Positions 17,848-26,085 of a stretch of DNA of 64,000 bases are shown one piece after another. Both the position numbers and the translations under genes were made by a program. Under the pieces are notes generated by a model. It did no database searches, was not told the DNA's origin, and saw only the letters and a list, made by a program, of their open reading frames with translations. How positions within the stretch are numbered: position 1 is the stretch's first letter; each line of letters begins with the position of its first letter. Origin of the DNA: Bacillus mojavensis RO-H-1 = KCTC 3706 (lineage in GTDB: Bacteria; Bacillota; Bacilli; Bacillales; Bacillaceae); the NCBI RefSeq assembly GCF_000245335.1, contig NZ_JH600303.1:40180-104179 (forward strand). Reading direction: 5' to 3'.

Positions 17848-18651
17848 TTCAATATCGGCGTTGTCTTCGGCCCTGTGCTGGGTCTGTACTTTGGTTCATC
17901 ACAATCTACCGCTCCTTTTTTGGTGCCCGCAGTGATTTATGGGATGTACGGTGTGATCCTTGCCATCCAATTTAAAAAGCATCCACCCGCGACATTAGAA
18001 CAATCCAGAAATATGAACGTTCGGGAAGCGTTTATGGTAACGCAAAAGGATCGTCTTTTTACAGTTGCTCTTATCGGCATTACACTATCCATCTTCGGCT
18101 TTTCGCAGTTCAGCTCTACATTCCCGCAATATATGGCGCAAAATCCTTTTATCGAAGATGGGACAAAATTGTACGGCTGGATGCTGACATTAAACGCAAT
18201 TGTTGTTTTGGCAACACAGTTTCCCATCGTCTACCTTGGTAAACGGTTTTCGCCGCTTTGCTCCCTGATGCTCGGCAATATCATGATCAGCGCCAGCATG
18301 ATGATCCTTACCATGTCACACGGCGTTTCTTCACTTGTTATCATTGTGGTTGCATTTACAGTTGGAGAAGTGCTCTTATTCTGTATGATGGATTTGTTTG
18401 TAGACCAGATTGCAAAACCCGGATTAAAAGGAACGTATTTCGGAGCGATCGGCTTTTCGCAGTTTGGGAATGTGATTGGCCCTTGGGCAGGCGGCTTATG
18501 TATCGATATATTTGGCGCCGGGCATCCAAGTTCCATTTTTTCTGTCCTTAGCGGCATCACCCTGCTTGGCCTGCCGTTTTTAGCGTTTGCCTATCGGAGG
18601 ATGAAAGCAGGAATCACTGAGCAGCAACCCGGACTGGGGAAGCCGCTTTAA
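17848..18651 (+). pseudogene. yqjV: YqjV MFS transporter, C-terminal two thirds (split gene)
   Basis: Starts inside the protein at FNIGVVFGPVLGLYFGSSQS and continues to a normal C-terminus (PGLGKPL). It contains about seven transmembrane segments and a second-half MFS loop. The first 130 or so residues are found 3.4 kb away at 21277–21685. A GTG at 17842 opens the frame by chance but lies in yqjN-derived sequence. The normal protein (about 410 residues) is a drug-efflux-type permease. Translation of this part alone would give a useless half transporter. Confidence 0.88.
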
Positions 18652-18661
18652 CACAAGAAGA

Positions 18662-18684
18662 CGGGAGAGAATCGCTCTCTCCCG
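18662..18684 (+). terminator. Hairpin between yqjV and yqjU
   Basis: CGGGAGAGA (18662–18670) pairs with TCTCTCCCG (18676–18684), followed by an A-rich rather than T-rich stretch. More likely an attenuator or mRNA-stabilising hairpin than a full terminator. Confidence 0.45.
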
Positions 18685-18704
18685 CAAAAACGAGGTGATG
18701 AAAT

Positions 18705-18866
18705 ATGAATATAGGTGATATCTTCTTTCAGCTGATCGTGTTTTTCATGATTGCCGCTGTTATCTCGGCGGCTATCATCGGCTCTAAATATGCGAAAAAC
18801 CGGAAAGCACAACTGGACCGAATTGAAAAAAAGCTTAACAGCATGTCCGAAGACCAAAACGATTAA
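18705..18866 (+). CDS. yqjU: YqjU, small membrane protein
   Basis: A 53-residue protein. One transmembrane helix spans about residues 6–27 (FFQLIVFFMIAAVISAAIIG), followed by a basic, amphipathic cytoplasmic tail (KYAKNRKAQLDRIEKKLN). ATG at 18705 has GAGGTGATG upstream. It follows yqjV as in 168; function unknown. The stop codon TAA overlaps the convergent yqjT stop in a shared TTAA at 18863–18866, so the two genes end on the same four bases. Confidence 0.85.
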   Translation: MNIGDIFFQLIVFFMIAAVISAAIIGSKYAKNRKAQLDRIEKKLNSMSEDQND

Positions 18867-19249
18867 CCGCTTGGGGCAACGAGCTCTACCTTAATCCGGT
18901 CAGGGTCCTCACAATAGACTGCATAATGCCCGTCTCCCCCGGCAAAAGGATGCCGGTCTCGGTACAGCACACGATAGCCTTTTGCCATCAATTTTTCAGT
19001 CATCAGGTCGACTTGAAGCCTGGATTCAGCATGAAACGCGAGATGGTTCAGCCCGACACGGCACCTGTGATATTCCGGCTCTAGATATTCTTCTTTTACC
19101 TGAACAATCACAAGGTAAAAGTGATCTTTCTTCCAGCTGATGCCGGATCTCCATTTTTGAAACTCTTTATAGCCAAGCTCTGCTAAAAACCATCCCCAAA
19201 ACCGCTTAGACGCTTCCAAGTCGGAGACATACAGCTCAATATGGTGCAT
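18863..19249 (-). CDS. yqjT: YqjT, glyoxalase/bleomycin-resistance fold protein
   Basis: A 128-residue vicinal-oxygen-chelate protein: HHIELYVSDLEASKRFWGWF at the start, then GLNHLAFHAES in the middle and YAVYCEDPDRIKVELVAP at the end. The metal-ligand positions typical of the fold (H in HHIEL, H in NHLAF, E in KVELV) are present. The start is taken at 19249 to give the 168 length; an ATG one codon earlier is possible. Normally just downstream of coaA and slightly overlapping it, which is still true for the coaA C-terminal fragment here. Confidence 0.88.
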   Translation of the reverse strand: MHHIELYVSDLEASKRFWGWFLAELGYKEFQKWRSGISWKKDHFYLVIVQVKEEYLEPEYHRCRVGLNHLAFHAESRLQVDLMTEKLMAKGYRVLYRDRHPFAGGDGHYAVYCEDPDRIKVELVAPSG

Positions 19250-19254
19250 CATGA

Positions 19255-19735
19255 TCACACCCTTCTCACTAACACTTCTTCTACCTTATGCCGGTCTCCC
19301 TTTCGCAATATTAAATCTGACCTGAATTTAGTCGGCAAAATATTTTCATATAAATTAGGGCGGTTGACACTCTCCCAAATCGAGGTTGCCATCTCGTCAG
19401 CCTCCTGGTCAGACAGGTCTTTAAATTTATGAAAATACGAGTCCGGATTTTGAAAGGCCGTTTCCCGAAGAAGGCGGAAACGCTCTAAATACCAGGTAAG
19501 AATCCGGCTTTCGTCCGCATCTACGTAAATTGAAAAATCAAAGAAATCGGAAACAAAGATGCGGGGGTTTTCCCGGTCATCCTCCAAGGTCGGCGATTGA
19601 AGAACATTAATTCCTTCGATGATCACGATATCAGCCTGTTCTACAACCTCAAACACACCTTCCTCACGGTCATAGGTTAAATGAGAATAGACCGGGGCCT
19701 TTACTCTTTCTTTTTCCTTCGACTTTACGTTCATT
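19255..19735 (-). pseudogene. coaA: Pantothenate kinase CoaA, C-terminal half (split gene)
   Basis: Homology begins at about VKAPVYSHLTYDREEGVFEV and runs to the normal end (HKVEEVLVRRV). Just upstream (about 19695–19735) the sequence resembles the expected coaA linker but with several extra A residues, so the frame is disturbed over about 40 bases. It then switches to yqjW. About 20 codons of coaA are missing between the two fragments. A chance ATG in the yqjW part opens the frame, but no ribosome site is present. See the N-terminal half at 12323–12778. Confidence 0.88.
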
Positions 19736-20386
19736 CTAATCAAGCGGAAAAACCGCAAGCCCGCCGATCGTGCTGATGCCCATTCGATTTAAATGATGTT
19801 TCATCCGGCTCCCAACGCCAAACATACTCCCTACCGGAAGCGGCCACATCTCGGTTTTCATATTTTCTTTCGTTAATGTAAAAATACCGTTCTTATTCTT
19901 TTTGGCAAAATTGTCACACGCGATCTTGGCGAGCGCTTTATTAGGGCCGATTCCGACCCGGGCATAAATGCCGACCTCCCGCATGATTCTGTCTTGAATG
20001 CTTTTGGCAATTTCCTCGGGCGCCCCAAACAGCTTCTGGCTGCCTGTGATATCCATGAATTGCTCGTCAATGGAATAGGGCTCCACAAGATCTGTATATT
20101 CCTCTAAAATGGCGGTGATTTGCAGTGATACATCAATATACCGCTGCATCCGAGGCCGAAGCACAATCGCTTCAGGGCATTTTTCCTGCGCTTCCCACAG
20201 GCGTGAGGCATTGGCTACCCCTTTTTGTTTCGCCAGCGGGCATGCAGCCAATACAACTCCGCCCCTCCTTTCCGGATCACCCGAAACAATTACCGGCTGA
20301 TTTTTCAAATGTGGATTTTCCGCTTTCTCTACAGATGCATAAAACGATTGCATGTCAACGAGAAAAATCACTTTTTCTTTCATCAT
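19736..20386 (-). pseudogene. yqjW: Y-family DNA polymerase YqjW (PolY2), N-terminal half
   Basis: About 216 codons of the UmuC/DinB-type lesion-bypass polymerase (412 residues in 168). Palm and fingers are intact: the first carboxylate is in FLVDMQSFYASVEKAE, and the catalytic pair in YSIDEQFMDI. Homology stops at GGLAVFPLD, followed at once by a stop codon and coaA-derived sequence. The little-finger domain and the C-terminal beta-clamp motif are therefore missing, and clamp-dependent bypass would be lost. Start ATG at 20384–20386 after AGAGGTG. The paralogue polYA is complete at 29852–31096. Confidence 0.9.
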
Positions 20387-20400
20387 ACACACCTCTAAAA

Positions 20401-20444
20401 AGAACTTATGTTCGCTTCTGCTATTATATGCGAAAATACGTTCG
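20401..20444. promoter_or_regulatory. Two LexA (DinR) box-like sites between yqjW and yqzH
   Basis: On the minus strand CGAACATAAGTTCT (20401–20414) fits the B. subtilis SOS box CGAACRNRYGTTYC closely. A second, CGAAAATACGTTCG (20431–20444), differs at one arm position. A TATAAT (minus strand, 20423–20428) lies between them. In 168 the yqjW operon and yqzH belong to the LexA regulon (from memory). The arrangement suits repression of both divergent genes. Confidence 0.75.
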
Positions 20445-20553
20445 ATTTATACTGGTAAATGATTCTTGTCTGACAGAAAATATGATGCAAGGGTTTGAGA
20501 GAAGGAAAACATTTAGTAGAATGAAAGCGAACCATAAAGATAGGAGAATCAAA

Positions 20554-20760
20554 ATGGAGAAATTTGTCGAAAAAATGTTGGGACAGGCATTGCGCCAATA
20601 CGGCCGAAATGTTGCCATTGATCCGTTAAGCCCGTATGAAAAACAAAGCCTGAAAGCTGCCTTAGAGGAAAGACAAAATGAAGATCCAGACGAGGACCTG
20701 CATGCGCATATAGAGGATATCATTTATGACTACGTCACAAACCAAGGGCTGTTTTCTTAG
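20554..20760 (+). CDS. yqzH: YqzH, small conserved protein
   Basis: A 68-residue soluble acidic protein beginning MEKFVEKMLGQALRQYG and ending YVTNQGLFS; matches YqzH of 168 in length and position opposite yqjW. ATG at 20554 with AGGAGA six bases upstream. Expected to be SOS-inducible because of the LexA boxes upstream. Function unknown; no domain recognised. Confidence 0.87.
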   Translation: MEKFVEKMLGQALRQYGRNVAIDPLSPYEKQSLKAALEERQNEDPDEDLHAHIEDIIYDYVTNQGLFS

Positions 20761-21276
20761 TGTCATGCACCTTCATTGTTGGAGAATTTTCGTATATTTG
20801 TTTTAGTATGGCCAGAAGGGACGCGGCTGATATCAAGGGGAAGCGCCCCTTCTCATATGCGGACGCTCAGGCCCATCAGCATAGTCTTTAATCTGATGCC
20901 CGGTCTCACCCAGCATTTCAGGAACCCTGCCGATATGAGCTACAGCCTGATGAGTCAACGTCTTTAAACGAAATCCGATTGCTCTCCCGCATTCCTCATG
21001 TCTTTAAACTGGACAGGCATTTCTGCAAATGGGAATTACACTTTCATGGTCAGATATAAGCGCCAGACAAAAAAATCGAGTAACTTCAACCTCCACTTCA
21101 ACGGCTAAACGCCATCGTCAACGTGAAACTTGAACCATCAAAAACAAAGGTCATCCTGCGCGCACATAACAAACCCATATAAACCGGTAAGTAAAAATAT
21201 TTAATCCTCCGTTGGATAAGGAAATTTTTTCATGTATGATAGAAAAAGATCTTACTAACAGGAGAGAACAATAAAC
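20761..21276. other. 516-base region without an intact gene; possible degraded coding DNA
   Basis: No normal-length frame with a start and ribosome site exists here. It is richer in G+C than its neighbours and contains a small GC hairpin (AAGGGG / CCCCTT, about 20837–20851). Reading-frame scraps look protein-like: minus strand TLTHQAVAHIGRVPEMLGE and GHQIKDYADGPERPHMRR; plus strand NGNYTFMVRYKRQTKKSS and VNVKLEPSKTKVILRAHN. I recognise no family. The end (21190–21276) is ordinary promoter-like AT-rich DNA for yqjV. Foreign or decayed insertion is possible. Confidence 0.4.
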
Positions 21277-21685
21277 ATGAAGACATGGAAAGATATCCAC
21301 CCAATCAGCTGGACAATTATTATCGGAACCATTTTCGGCAGAATGGCAACATCGATGAGCATTCCGTTTTTAGCGATTTATTTAACAGCTGTCCAAGGCG
21401 CATCAGCATCCTATGCGGGGCTTGTCATTGCGGCGAGCTCATCAGTCGGCATCATTGCAAGCTTTTATGGCGGATATATCTCGGACAAATTCGGCAGAAA
21501 GAACATGATGCTTGTATCCATTTTCGGCTGGATGCTGGTGTTTGCAGGGTTTGCGGCTGCTTCTCACCTCTGGGTATTTTTGTGGTAAATGCGTTAAACG
21601 GACTTTGTAAATCACTGTTTGAACCTGCATCAAAAGCTTTGCTGTCAGATATGACAGCAAGAAAAAAACAAGATTGCTGGTTTTC
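21277..21685 (+). pseudogene. yqjV: YqjV MFS transporter, N-terminal third (split gene, frameshifted)
   Basis: Starts MKTWKDIHPISWTIIIGTIF with AGGAGAG upstream and shows four transmembrane segments and the MFS loop 2–3 motif GGYISDKFGRKN. The frame breaks at five T residues (21577–21581); six would continue WVFFVVNALNGLCKSLFEP. A second disturbance lies in an A run near 21662–21668. Homology ends at about LLVF (21685), where sequence from the yqjN gene (opposite strand) begins. The remaining protein is encoded at 17848–18651. Confidence 0.88.
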
Positions 21686-22606
21686 TCGCGGAGCGCTGCA
21701 TTGTCAGCACATTAAATAACGTAACGGCTGTATGCGGTGTTTGGACGGAATATGCCTCTTTCAAGTCCTTTTGCATTAAGTTTACCGGCGGCGGGGTGAC
21801 TTCCCCGTCAGCCATTTCGCAGTAATTCACGTTCAGCTCCAGCAGACGATTGATCTCAGAAACCATTAAATTTGCATTTAAACCGGAAAACGGCTCTCCG
21901 ACATGCGTTTCTATCCCTTTGCAGAAAAATCCTGCAAGAACCTTGCCAATGCTGCCTGTATACACATATTGCCGCTGGTCGCCCGGAAATTTTTCAAAAA
22001 TCGGTTCGCTATTCAAACAAGCAGTGTATGTAAGATGATATTTATGCTTGATTTCTTTCAGTGCAGGAACGGCTTCGATCATTCCTCTTGAATTCACTTC
22101 CTCGTCAGGAACCGTAATCAAAAGGACATTCCCATCAAAATGACCATTCATTGCCCGCTCAAGCATCGACAGCTGAACAGTAAGCCCCGCTTTCATATCC
22201 ATCGTGCCTCTTCCAAACAGCCAGTCGCCGCTTTCCGCGTCTGTTCTCACGCGTTCAGGAAGCAACTCTTTTTCTCCAAAAAGGAGTTTAAAAGCTCAGC
22301 CGGCTTACAGGCCATATGCTTGAATTCGCCGTAGTCCTCTATGTCCACGACATCAAAATGGCTCAACAATAGCACTGTCTGTTTGACATCTTTCTTTTTG
22401 ACAAGCGCCGTCAGAAACGTTCTGCCGTCTTCCATTGGATGGAGTGTGACATGAGCAGGGTTATTTTGAAAATAAGGCTTGTCCTTTAAAAGATAATAAA
22501 GATATTCCGCAAGTGCGGCTTCTCCTTTCGAACCAGTGACACTTTCGTACTGGACAAGCGAAGTTAAAAGGGTAAGCAAATTATCCTTGGTCTGCCAATT
22601 CATCAT
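21686..22606 (-). pseudogene. yqjN: YqjN, N-terminal part (split gene, frameshifted)
   Basis: RocB-like M20 peptidase, N-terminal two thirds. It starts MMNWQTKDNLLTLLTSLVQY and includes the metal-binding LLLSHFDVVD and, after a frame change, GRGTMDMKAGLTVQLS, which supplies the second metal ligand. The two frames meet at five T residues (plus strand 22269–22273); six would give EKKELLPERVRT. The leftward end (about 21686–21700) is the breakpoint to yqjV. The C-terminal part is at 17337–17847. So this gene is both split and frameshifted. Confidence 0.86.
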
Positions 22607-22773
22607 TTCCGCCCTCCTATGTATAAAAACGCTTCGATTCTAAAAAATAACATGACTCCCTGTCTATTATACAGAAATGTTTGACAAAATCGGATCGTTT
22701 GAGCAGTTTATATGACGGGAAAGAAATGACTTGTTATAATCAACCTCTAAAAACCTTACGGGAGGCGAAAGAA

Positions 22774-23790
22774 ATGGCCAGAAAATTATTCACACCTATG
22801 ACGATTAAAGATGTAACGTTAAAAAACCGCATTGTGATGTCACCAATGTGCATGTACTCTTCTCACGAAAAGGACGGAAAGTTACAGCCGTTCCACATGG
22901 CTCACTACATAACACGCGCAGTCGGCCAGGTTGGGTTAATTATTGTGGAAGCATCAGCGGTTAATCCTCAAGGACGCATCACAGACCAAGATTTAGGGAT
23001 ATGGAGCGACGAGCATATCGAAGGTTTTGCAAAGCTGACTGAGCAGGTAAAAGCGCAAGGCTCAAAAATCGGAATTCAGCTTGCCCACGCAGGACGTAAA
23101 GCAGAGCTTGAAGGCGATATTTTCGCTCCGTCTGCGATTGCGTTTGACGAGCAATCCAGCACACCGGTTGAAATGACAACTGAAAAAGTGAAAGAGACCG
23201 TGCAGGAGTTCAAACAAGCAGCAGCCCGTGCAAAAGAAGCAGGCTTTGATGTGATTGAGATTCATGCGGCACACGGATACTTAATTCATGAATTTTTATC
23301 TCCGCTTTCTAACCATCGCACAGATGAATACGGAGGCTCACCAGAAAACCGATACCGTTTCTTAAGAGAAATCATTGATGAAGTCAATCAAGTGTGGGAT
23401 GGTCCTTTATTTGTCCGTGTATCGGCTTCTGACTATACAGACAAAGGCTTAAACATCGCGGATCATATCGGTTTTGCAAAATGGATGAAGGAGCAGGGCG
23501 TTGATTTAATTGACTGCAGCTCAGGTGCCCTTGTTCATGCAGACATTAACGTATTCCCTGGCTATCAGGTCAGCTTTGCCGAGAAAATCCGCGAACAGGC
23601 TGATATGGCGACTGGTGCTGTCGGAATGATTACAAATGGTTCAATGGCTGAAGAAATTCTTCAAAATAACCGTGCAGACCTCATCTTTATCGGCAGAGAG
23701 CTATTACGCGATCCTTACTTTGCAAGAACTGCCGCAAAACAGCTCAATACAGATATTCAAGCCCCTGTTCAATACGAAAGAGGCTGGTAA
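22774..23790 (+). CDS. yqjM: YqjM, old yellow enzyme-type NADPH dehydrogenase
   Basis: A 338-residue FMN-dependent ene-reductase, same length as the structurally characterised B. subtilis YqjM. The redox-tuning Cys26 ([11 protein letters not shown]) that marks the thermophilic-like OYE class is present. So are the substrate-binding His164/His167 pair ([14 protein letters not shown]). It reduces activated double bonds of alpha,beta-unsaturated compounds and is induced by electrophiles and peroxide in B. subtilis. ATG at 22774 follows GGGAGGCG; the frame is open 31 codons upstream but without a ribosome site. Followed by its own terminator. Confidence 0.96.
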   Translation: MARKLFTPMTIKDVTLKNRIVMSPMCMYSSHEKDGKLQPFHMAHYITRAVGQVGLIIVEASAVNPQGRITDQDLGIWSDEHIEGFAKLTEQVKAQGSKIGIQLAHAGRKAELEGDIFAPSAIAFDEQSSTPVEMTTEKVKETVQEFKQAAARAKEAGFDVIEIHAAHGYLIHEFLSPLSNHRTDEYGGSPENRYRFLREIIDEVNQVWDGPLFVRVSASDYTDKGLNIADHIGFAKWMKEQGVDLIDCSSGALVHADINVFPGYQVSFAEKIREQADMATGAVGMITNGSMAEEILQNNRADLIFIGRELLRDPYFARTAAKQLNTDIQAPVQYERGW

Positions 23791-23801
23791 TCTTGAGATT
23801 C

Positions 23802-23840
23802 GAGATATCCGCGGCTCCGCCGCCGGATATCTCTTTTTTT
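23802..23840 (+). terminator. yqjM terminator
   Basis: GAGATATCCG (23802–23811) pairs with CGGATATCTC (23824–23833), GC-rich loop, followed by seven T. Strong intrinsic terminator. Confidence 0.9.
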
Positions 23841-23908
23841 ATTTTTGGAGAAACGATCAGCTGACGTTCTCCGTCTCCCTAGTAGACCAATTAGAGGAGA
23901 TGACTCCA

Positions 23909-24679
23909 ATGAATGCAGCATGGATCGAAAGGACCTATATGGTTGACGGTTGTGAATTTCATACAAAACACCGAAAAGGATTTAGCGGTGTAACCATTGT
24001 TTTTGAAGCCGGCTACGGCACTTCTTCAGAGACGTGGAAACCATTAACAGCGGACATTGATGGCGAATTTGGCATATTCACATATGATAGAGCGGGTATT
24101 GGGAAAAGCGGACAAAGCAAGGCAGAACGAACAGCCAACCAAAAGGTGAGAGAATTAGAAAGCTTGCTTAAGGCAGCAGGTATAAGACCGCCTTATCTGG
24201 TTGTTTCACATTCATACGGATCGGTTATCAGCAGTTTATGGGCCTGTAAAAACCGAGAGGATATTATCGGCATGGTGCTCCTTGATCCCGCTTTAGGAGA
24301 TCACGGCACAGGCAGCTTTACATTTATTCCTGAAGAAATGCATACAGCATACAAAAAGCAGATGATGCTCGAGGAGACATATGCTGAATTTTTGAAAAGC
24401 CTGCAGCAGGTCAAACAGCAGCAAGTCCATTTAGGAAACATGCCCCTTATTGTCCTGTCATCAGGTGAACGCACTGAGAAATTCGCCTCTGCTGAAGCGG
24501 ACTGGAGAAACCTGCATAGCAGCATTTTGTCCCTATCCGATCAAAGCGGCTGGATACAAGCAAAAAACAGCTCACATAACATTCATCATGATGAACCTCA
24601 TATCGTCCATCTGGCGATTTATGATGTATGGTGTGCGGCCTGCCAGCAGGTCGCCCCGCTGTACCAGGCAGTCAATTAA
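23909..24679 (+). CDS. yqjL: YqjL, alpha/beta hydrolase
   Basis: A 256-residue alpha/beta hydrolase. An oxyanion region near FEAGYGTSSETWK is followed by YDRAGIGKSG, the nucleophile in SHSYGSVISS (S-Y-G variant of the elbow) and a C-terminal His in SHNIHHDEPHIV. The start at 23909 (MNAAWIERTYM) has AGAGGAGA eight bases upstream; a longer open frame from 23636 overlaps yqjM and is rejected. In 168 YqjL is linked to paraquat resistance and SigW regulation (from memory). Followed by a terminator. Confidence 0.88.
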   Translation: MNAAWIERTYMVDGCEFHTKHRKGFSGVTIVFEAGYGTSSETWKPLTADIDGEFGIFTYDRAGIGKSGQSKAERTANQKVRELESLLKAAGIRPPYLVVSHSYGSVISSLWACKNREDIIGMVLLDPALGDHGTGSFTFIPEEMHTAYKKQMMLEETYAEFLKSLQQVKQQQVHLGNMPLIVLSSGERTEKFASAEADWRNLHSSILSLSDQSGWIQAKNSSHNIHHDEPHIVHLAIYDVWCAACQQVAPLYQAVN

Positions 24680-24686
24680 ACAAAAA

Positions 24687-24712
24687 ACCCGGCTAAAGCA
24701 GCCGGGTCTTTT
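24687..24712. terminator. Terminator between yqjL and rpmGA
   Basis: ACCCGGC (24687–24693) / GCCGGGT (24701–24707) followed by TCTTTTATTATTTT; A run on the left side makes it bidirectional for the convergent rpmGA. Confidence 0.85.
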
Positions 24713-24713
24713 A

Positions 24714-24863
24714 TTATTTTGTTTCGCGATGAAGGGTATATTTTTTTAACCGCGGTGAGTATTTTTTCAGCTCTAAACGATCAGGATTTGTGCGTTTATT
24801 TTTGGTTGTGATGTAGTTTCTGTCCCCTGTTTCAGTGCAAGCCAAAGTAACATTTACTCTCAT
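24714..24863 (-). CDS. rpmGA: Ribosomal protein L33, zinc-independent paralogue
   Basis: A 49-residue basic protein of the 50S subunit: [19 protein letters not shown] at the start and [17 protein letters not shown] at the end, typical L33. Only one cysteine is present (C9) and the CxxC pairs of zinc-binding L33 are absent, so this is the C-minus paralogue. In Bacillus several L33 copies allow zinc-sparing during zinc limitation. ATG at 24861–24863 is preceded by AAGGAGATG. No other ribosomal genes are nearby, as in 168. Confidence 0.95.
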   Translation of the reverse strand: MRVNVTLACTETGDRNYITTKNKRTNPDRLELKKYSPRLKKYTLHRETK

Positions 24864-24937
24864 GTTTAACATCTCCTTATAAAGCGTAATGATTACGTTT
24901 TATTATACAGCTTAATAACAGATTGTCAAACACCTTC

Positions 24938-25861
24938 TCAGCCTCTTGGAACTTGTACCTCTAAGAAATCATAAGCCGTGATGCTGTTCGGAAAAACGGC
25001 TGCCGCTTCTTTCTGAAGCTCCAAAGAGGCCTCTCCCTGATATCTTGCGCTGATATGAGTTAAGATGAGCTGCTTCGCCCCAGCTTCTTTTGCTGTTACA
25101 GCTGCTTGTTCTGTTGTACTGTGAAAATAATCAAAAGCAAGCTTCACATCATCCTTAGCAAAGGTGGCTTCATGCACAAGCACATCACAGTCCCGCGCAA
25201 GCTCTTTTATCTTATCGCTCACTCTCGTATCCCCGGAAAACACGACAGCTCTCCCCTTTTTAGGAGGCTCCAAAAAATCCTCCCCATTTATGGTGCGTCC
25301 GTCTTCAAGCGTCACGATTTCACCTTTTTTTATTTTCGAATATACAGGTCCAGGCGGAATACTCATTTCCTTTAATAACGCCGCCTTTAAAGAGCCAGGC
25401 ATATCTTTTTCTTGTACGCGGTACCCGAAGGCCTCTACACCATGAATCGCGGATGCAGCTGTGACGATAAACTGGTCGTCCTCAAATACGGCTCCCTCTT
25501 CAATCTCTTGTATCACAAGCGGATATGTTAGGTGAGTTTTCGTGACGGCAAGACTTGTTTCAATAAACGCCTTGATGCCTTTCGGTCCGTAAACCGTCAG
25601 CTCGTCCTCACCGCCCTGAAAAGAACGGCTGCCAAGAAGCCCCGGAAGACCGTATACATGATCGCCGTGCATGTGAGTAATGAAGATTTTTTCTATTTTT
25701 CGAGGTTTAATTGATGTATGTAAAATTTGATGCTGTGTGGCTTCCCCGCAGTCAAACAGCCATACAGATCGCCTTTCTTCAAGCAGCTTTAATGCGATCG
25801 ACGTCACGTTTCTCGACTTAGCGGGAATTCCGGCTCCCGTCCCTAAAAAAAGTAATTCCAC
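24938..25861 (-). CDS. rnz: Ribonuclease Z
   Basis: tRNA 3' endonuclease of the metallo-beta-lactamase superfamily, 307 residues as in B. subtilis. The zinc motif is H63-M-H65-G-D67-H68 ([14 protein letters not shown]), with further ligands in [10 protein letters not shown] and [10 protein letters not shown]. The flexible exosite arm (around residues 150–190, [18 protein letters not shown]) is present, as expected for the short bacterial form. It matures tRNAs lacking encoded CCA. Start follows AGGAGGAAGGAAATGTG. Divergent from zwf. Confidence 0.96.
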   Translation of the reverse strand: MELLFLGTGAGIPAKSRNVTSIALKLLEERRSVWLFDCGEATQHQILHTSIKPRKIEKIFITHMHGDHVYGLPGLLGSRSFQGGEDELTVYGPKGIKAFIETSLAVTKTHLTYPLVIQEIEEGAVFEDDQFIVTAASAIHGVEAFGYRVQEKDMPGSLKAALLKEMSIPPGPVYSKIKKGEIVTLEDGRTINGEDFLEPPKKGRAVVFSGDTRVSDKIKELARDCDVLVHEATFAKDDVKLAFDYFHSTTEQAAVTAKEAGAKQLILTHISARYQGEASLELQKEAAAVFPNSITAYDFLEVQVPRG

Positions 25862-26085
25862 ATTTCCTTCCTCCTACTAGAACTAGTTACCTACAAGAAT
25901 ACAGGATCAGGCGTAAAATGTGAATCTTGCCTCTGATTCGAGCAAACCTTTCGTTCTAGAAATATTTTTGCGCCATTCTGCAAAAAAAGGGGCTTAAATG
26001 TTTGCTTTCGTTGAATTTTAGATTTAAAATGAAGGAAATATACGGGGTACTAAAATATAGCTTCGAATAAAGTGAGGTACTTTTA

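Noticed and set aside
12323..21685. Simple inversion as the cause of the scrambled region
   Set aside because: All genes keep their native strand; an inversion would flip at least one block.
12215..22606. Insertion sequence or prophage at the breakpoints
   Set aside because: No transposase, integrase, terminal repeats or target duplications could be read at any of the four junctions.
23636..23908. N-terminal extension of yqjL
   Set aside because: Overlaps the yqjM 3' end and terminator; the internal ATG has a well-spaced ribosome site.
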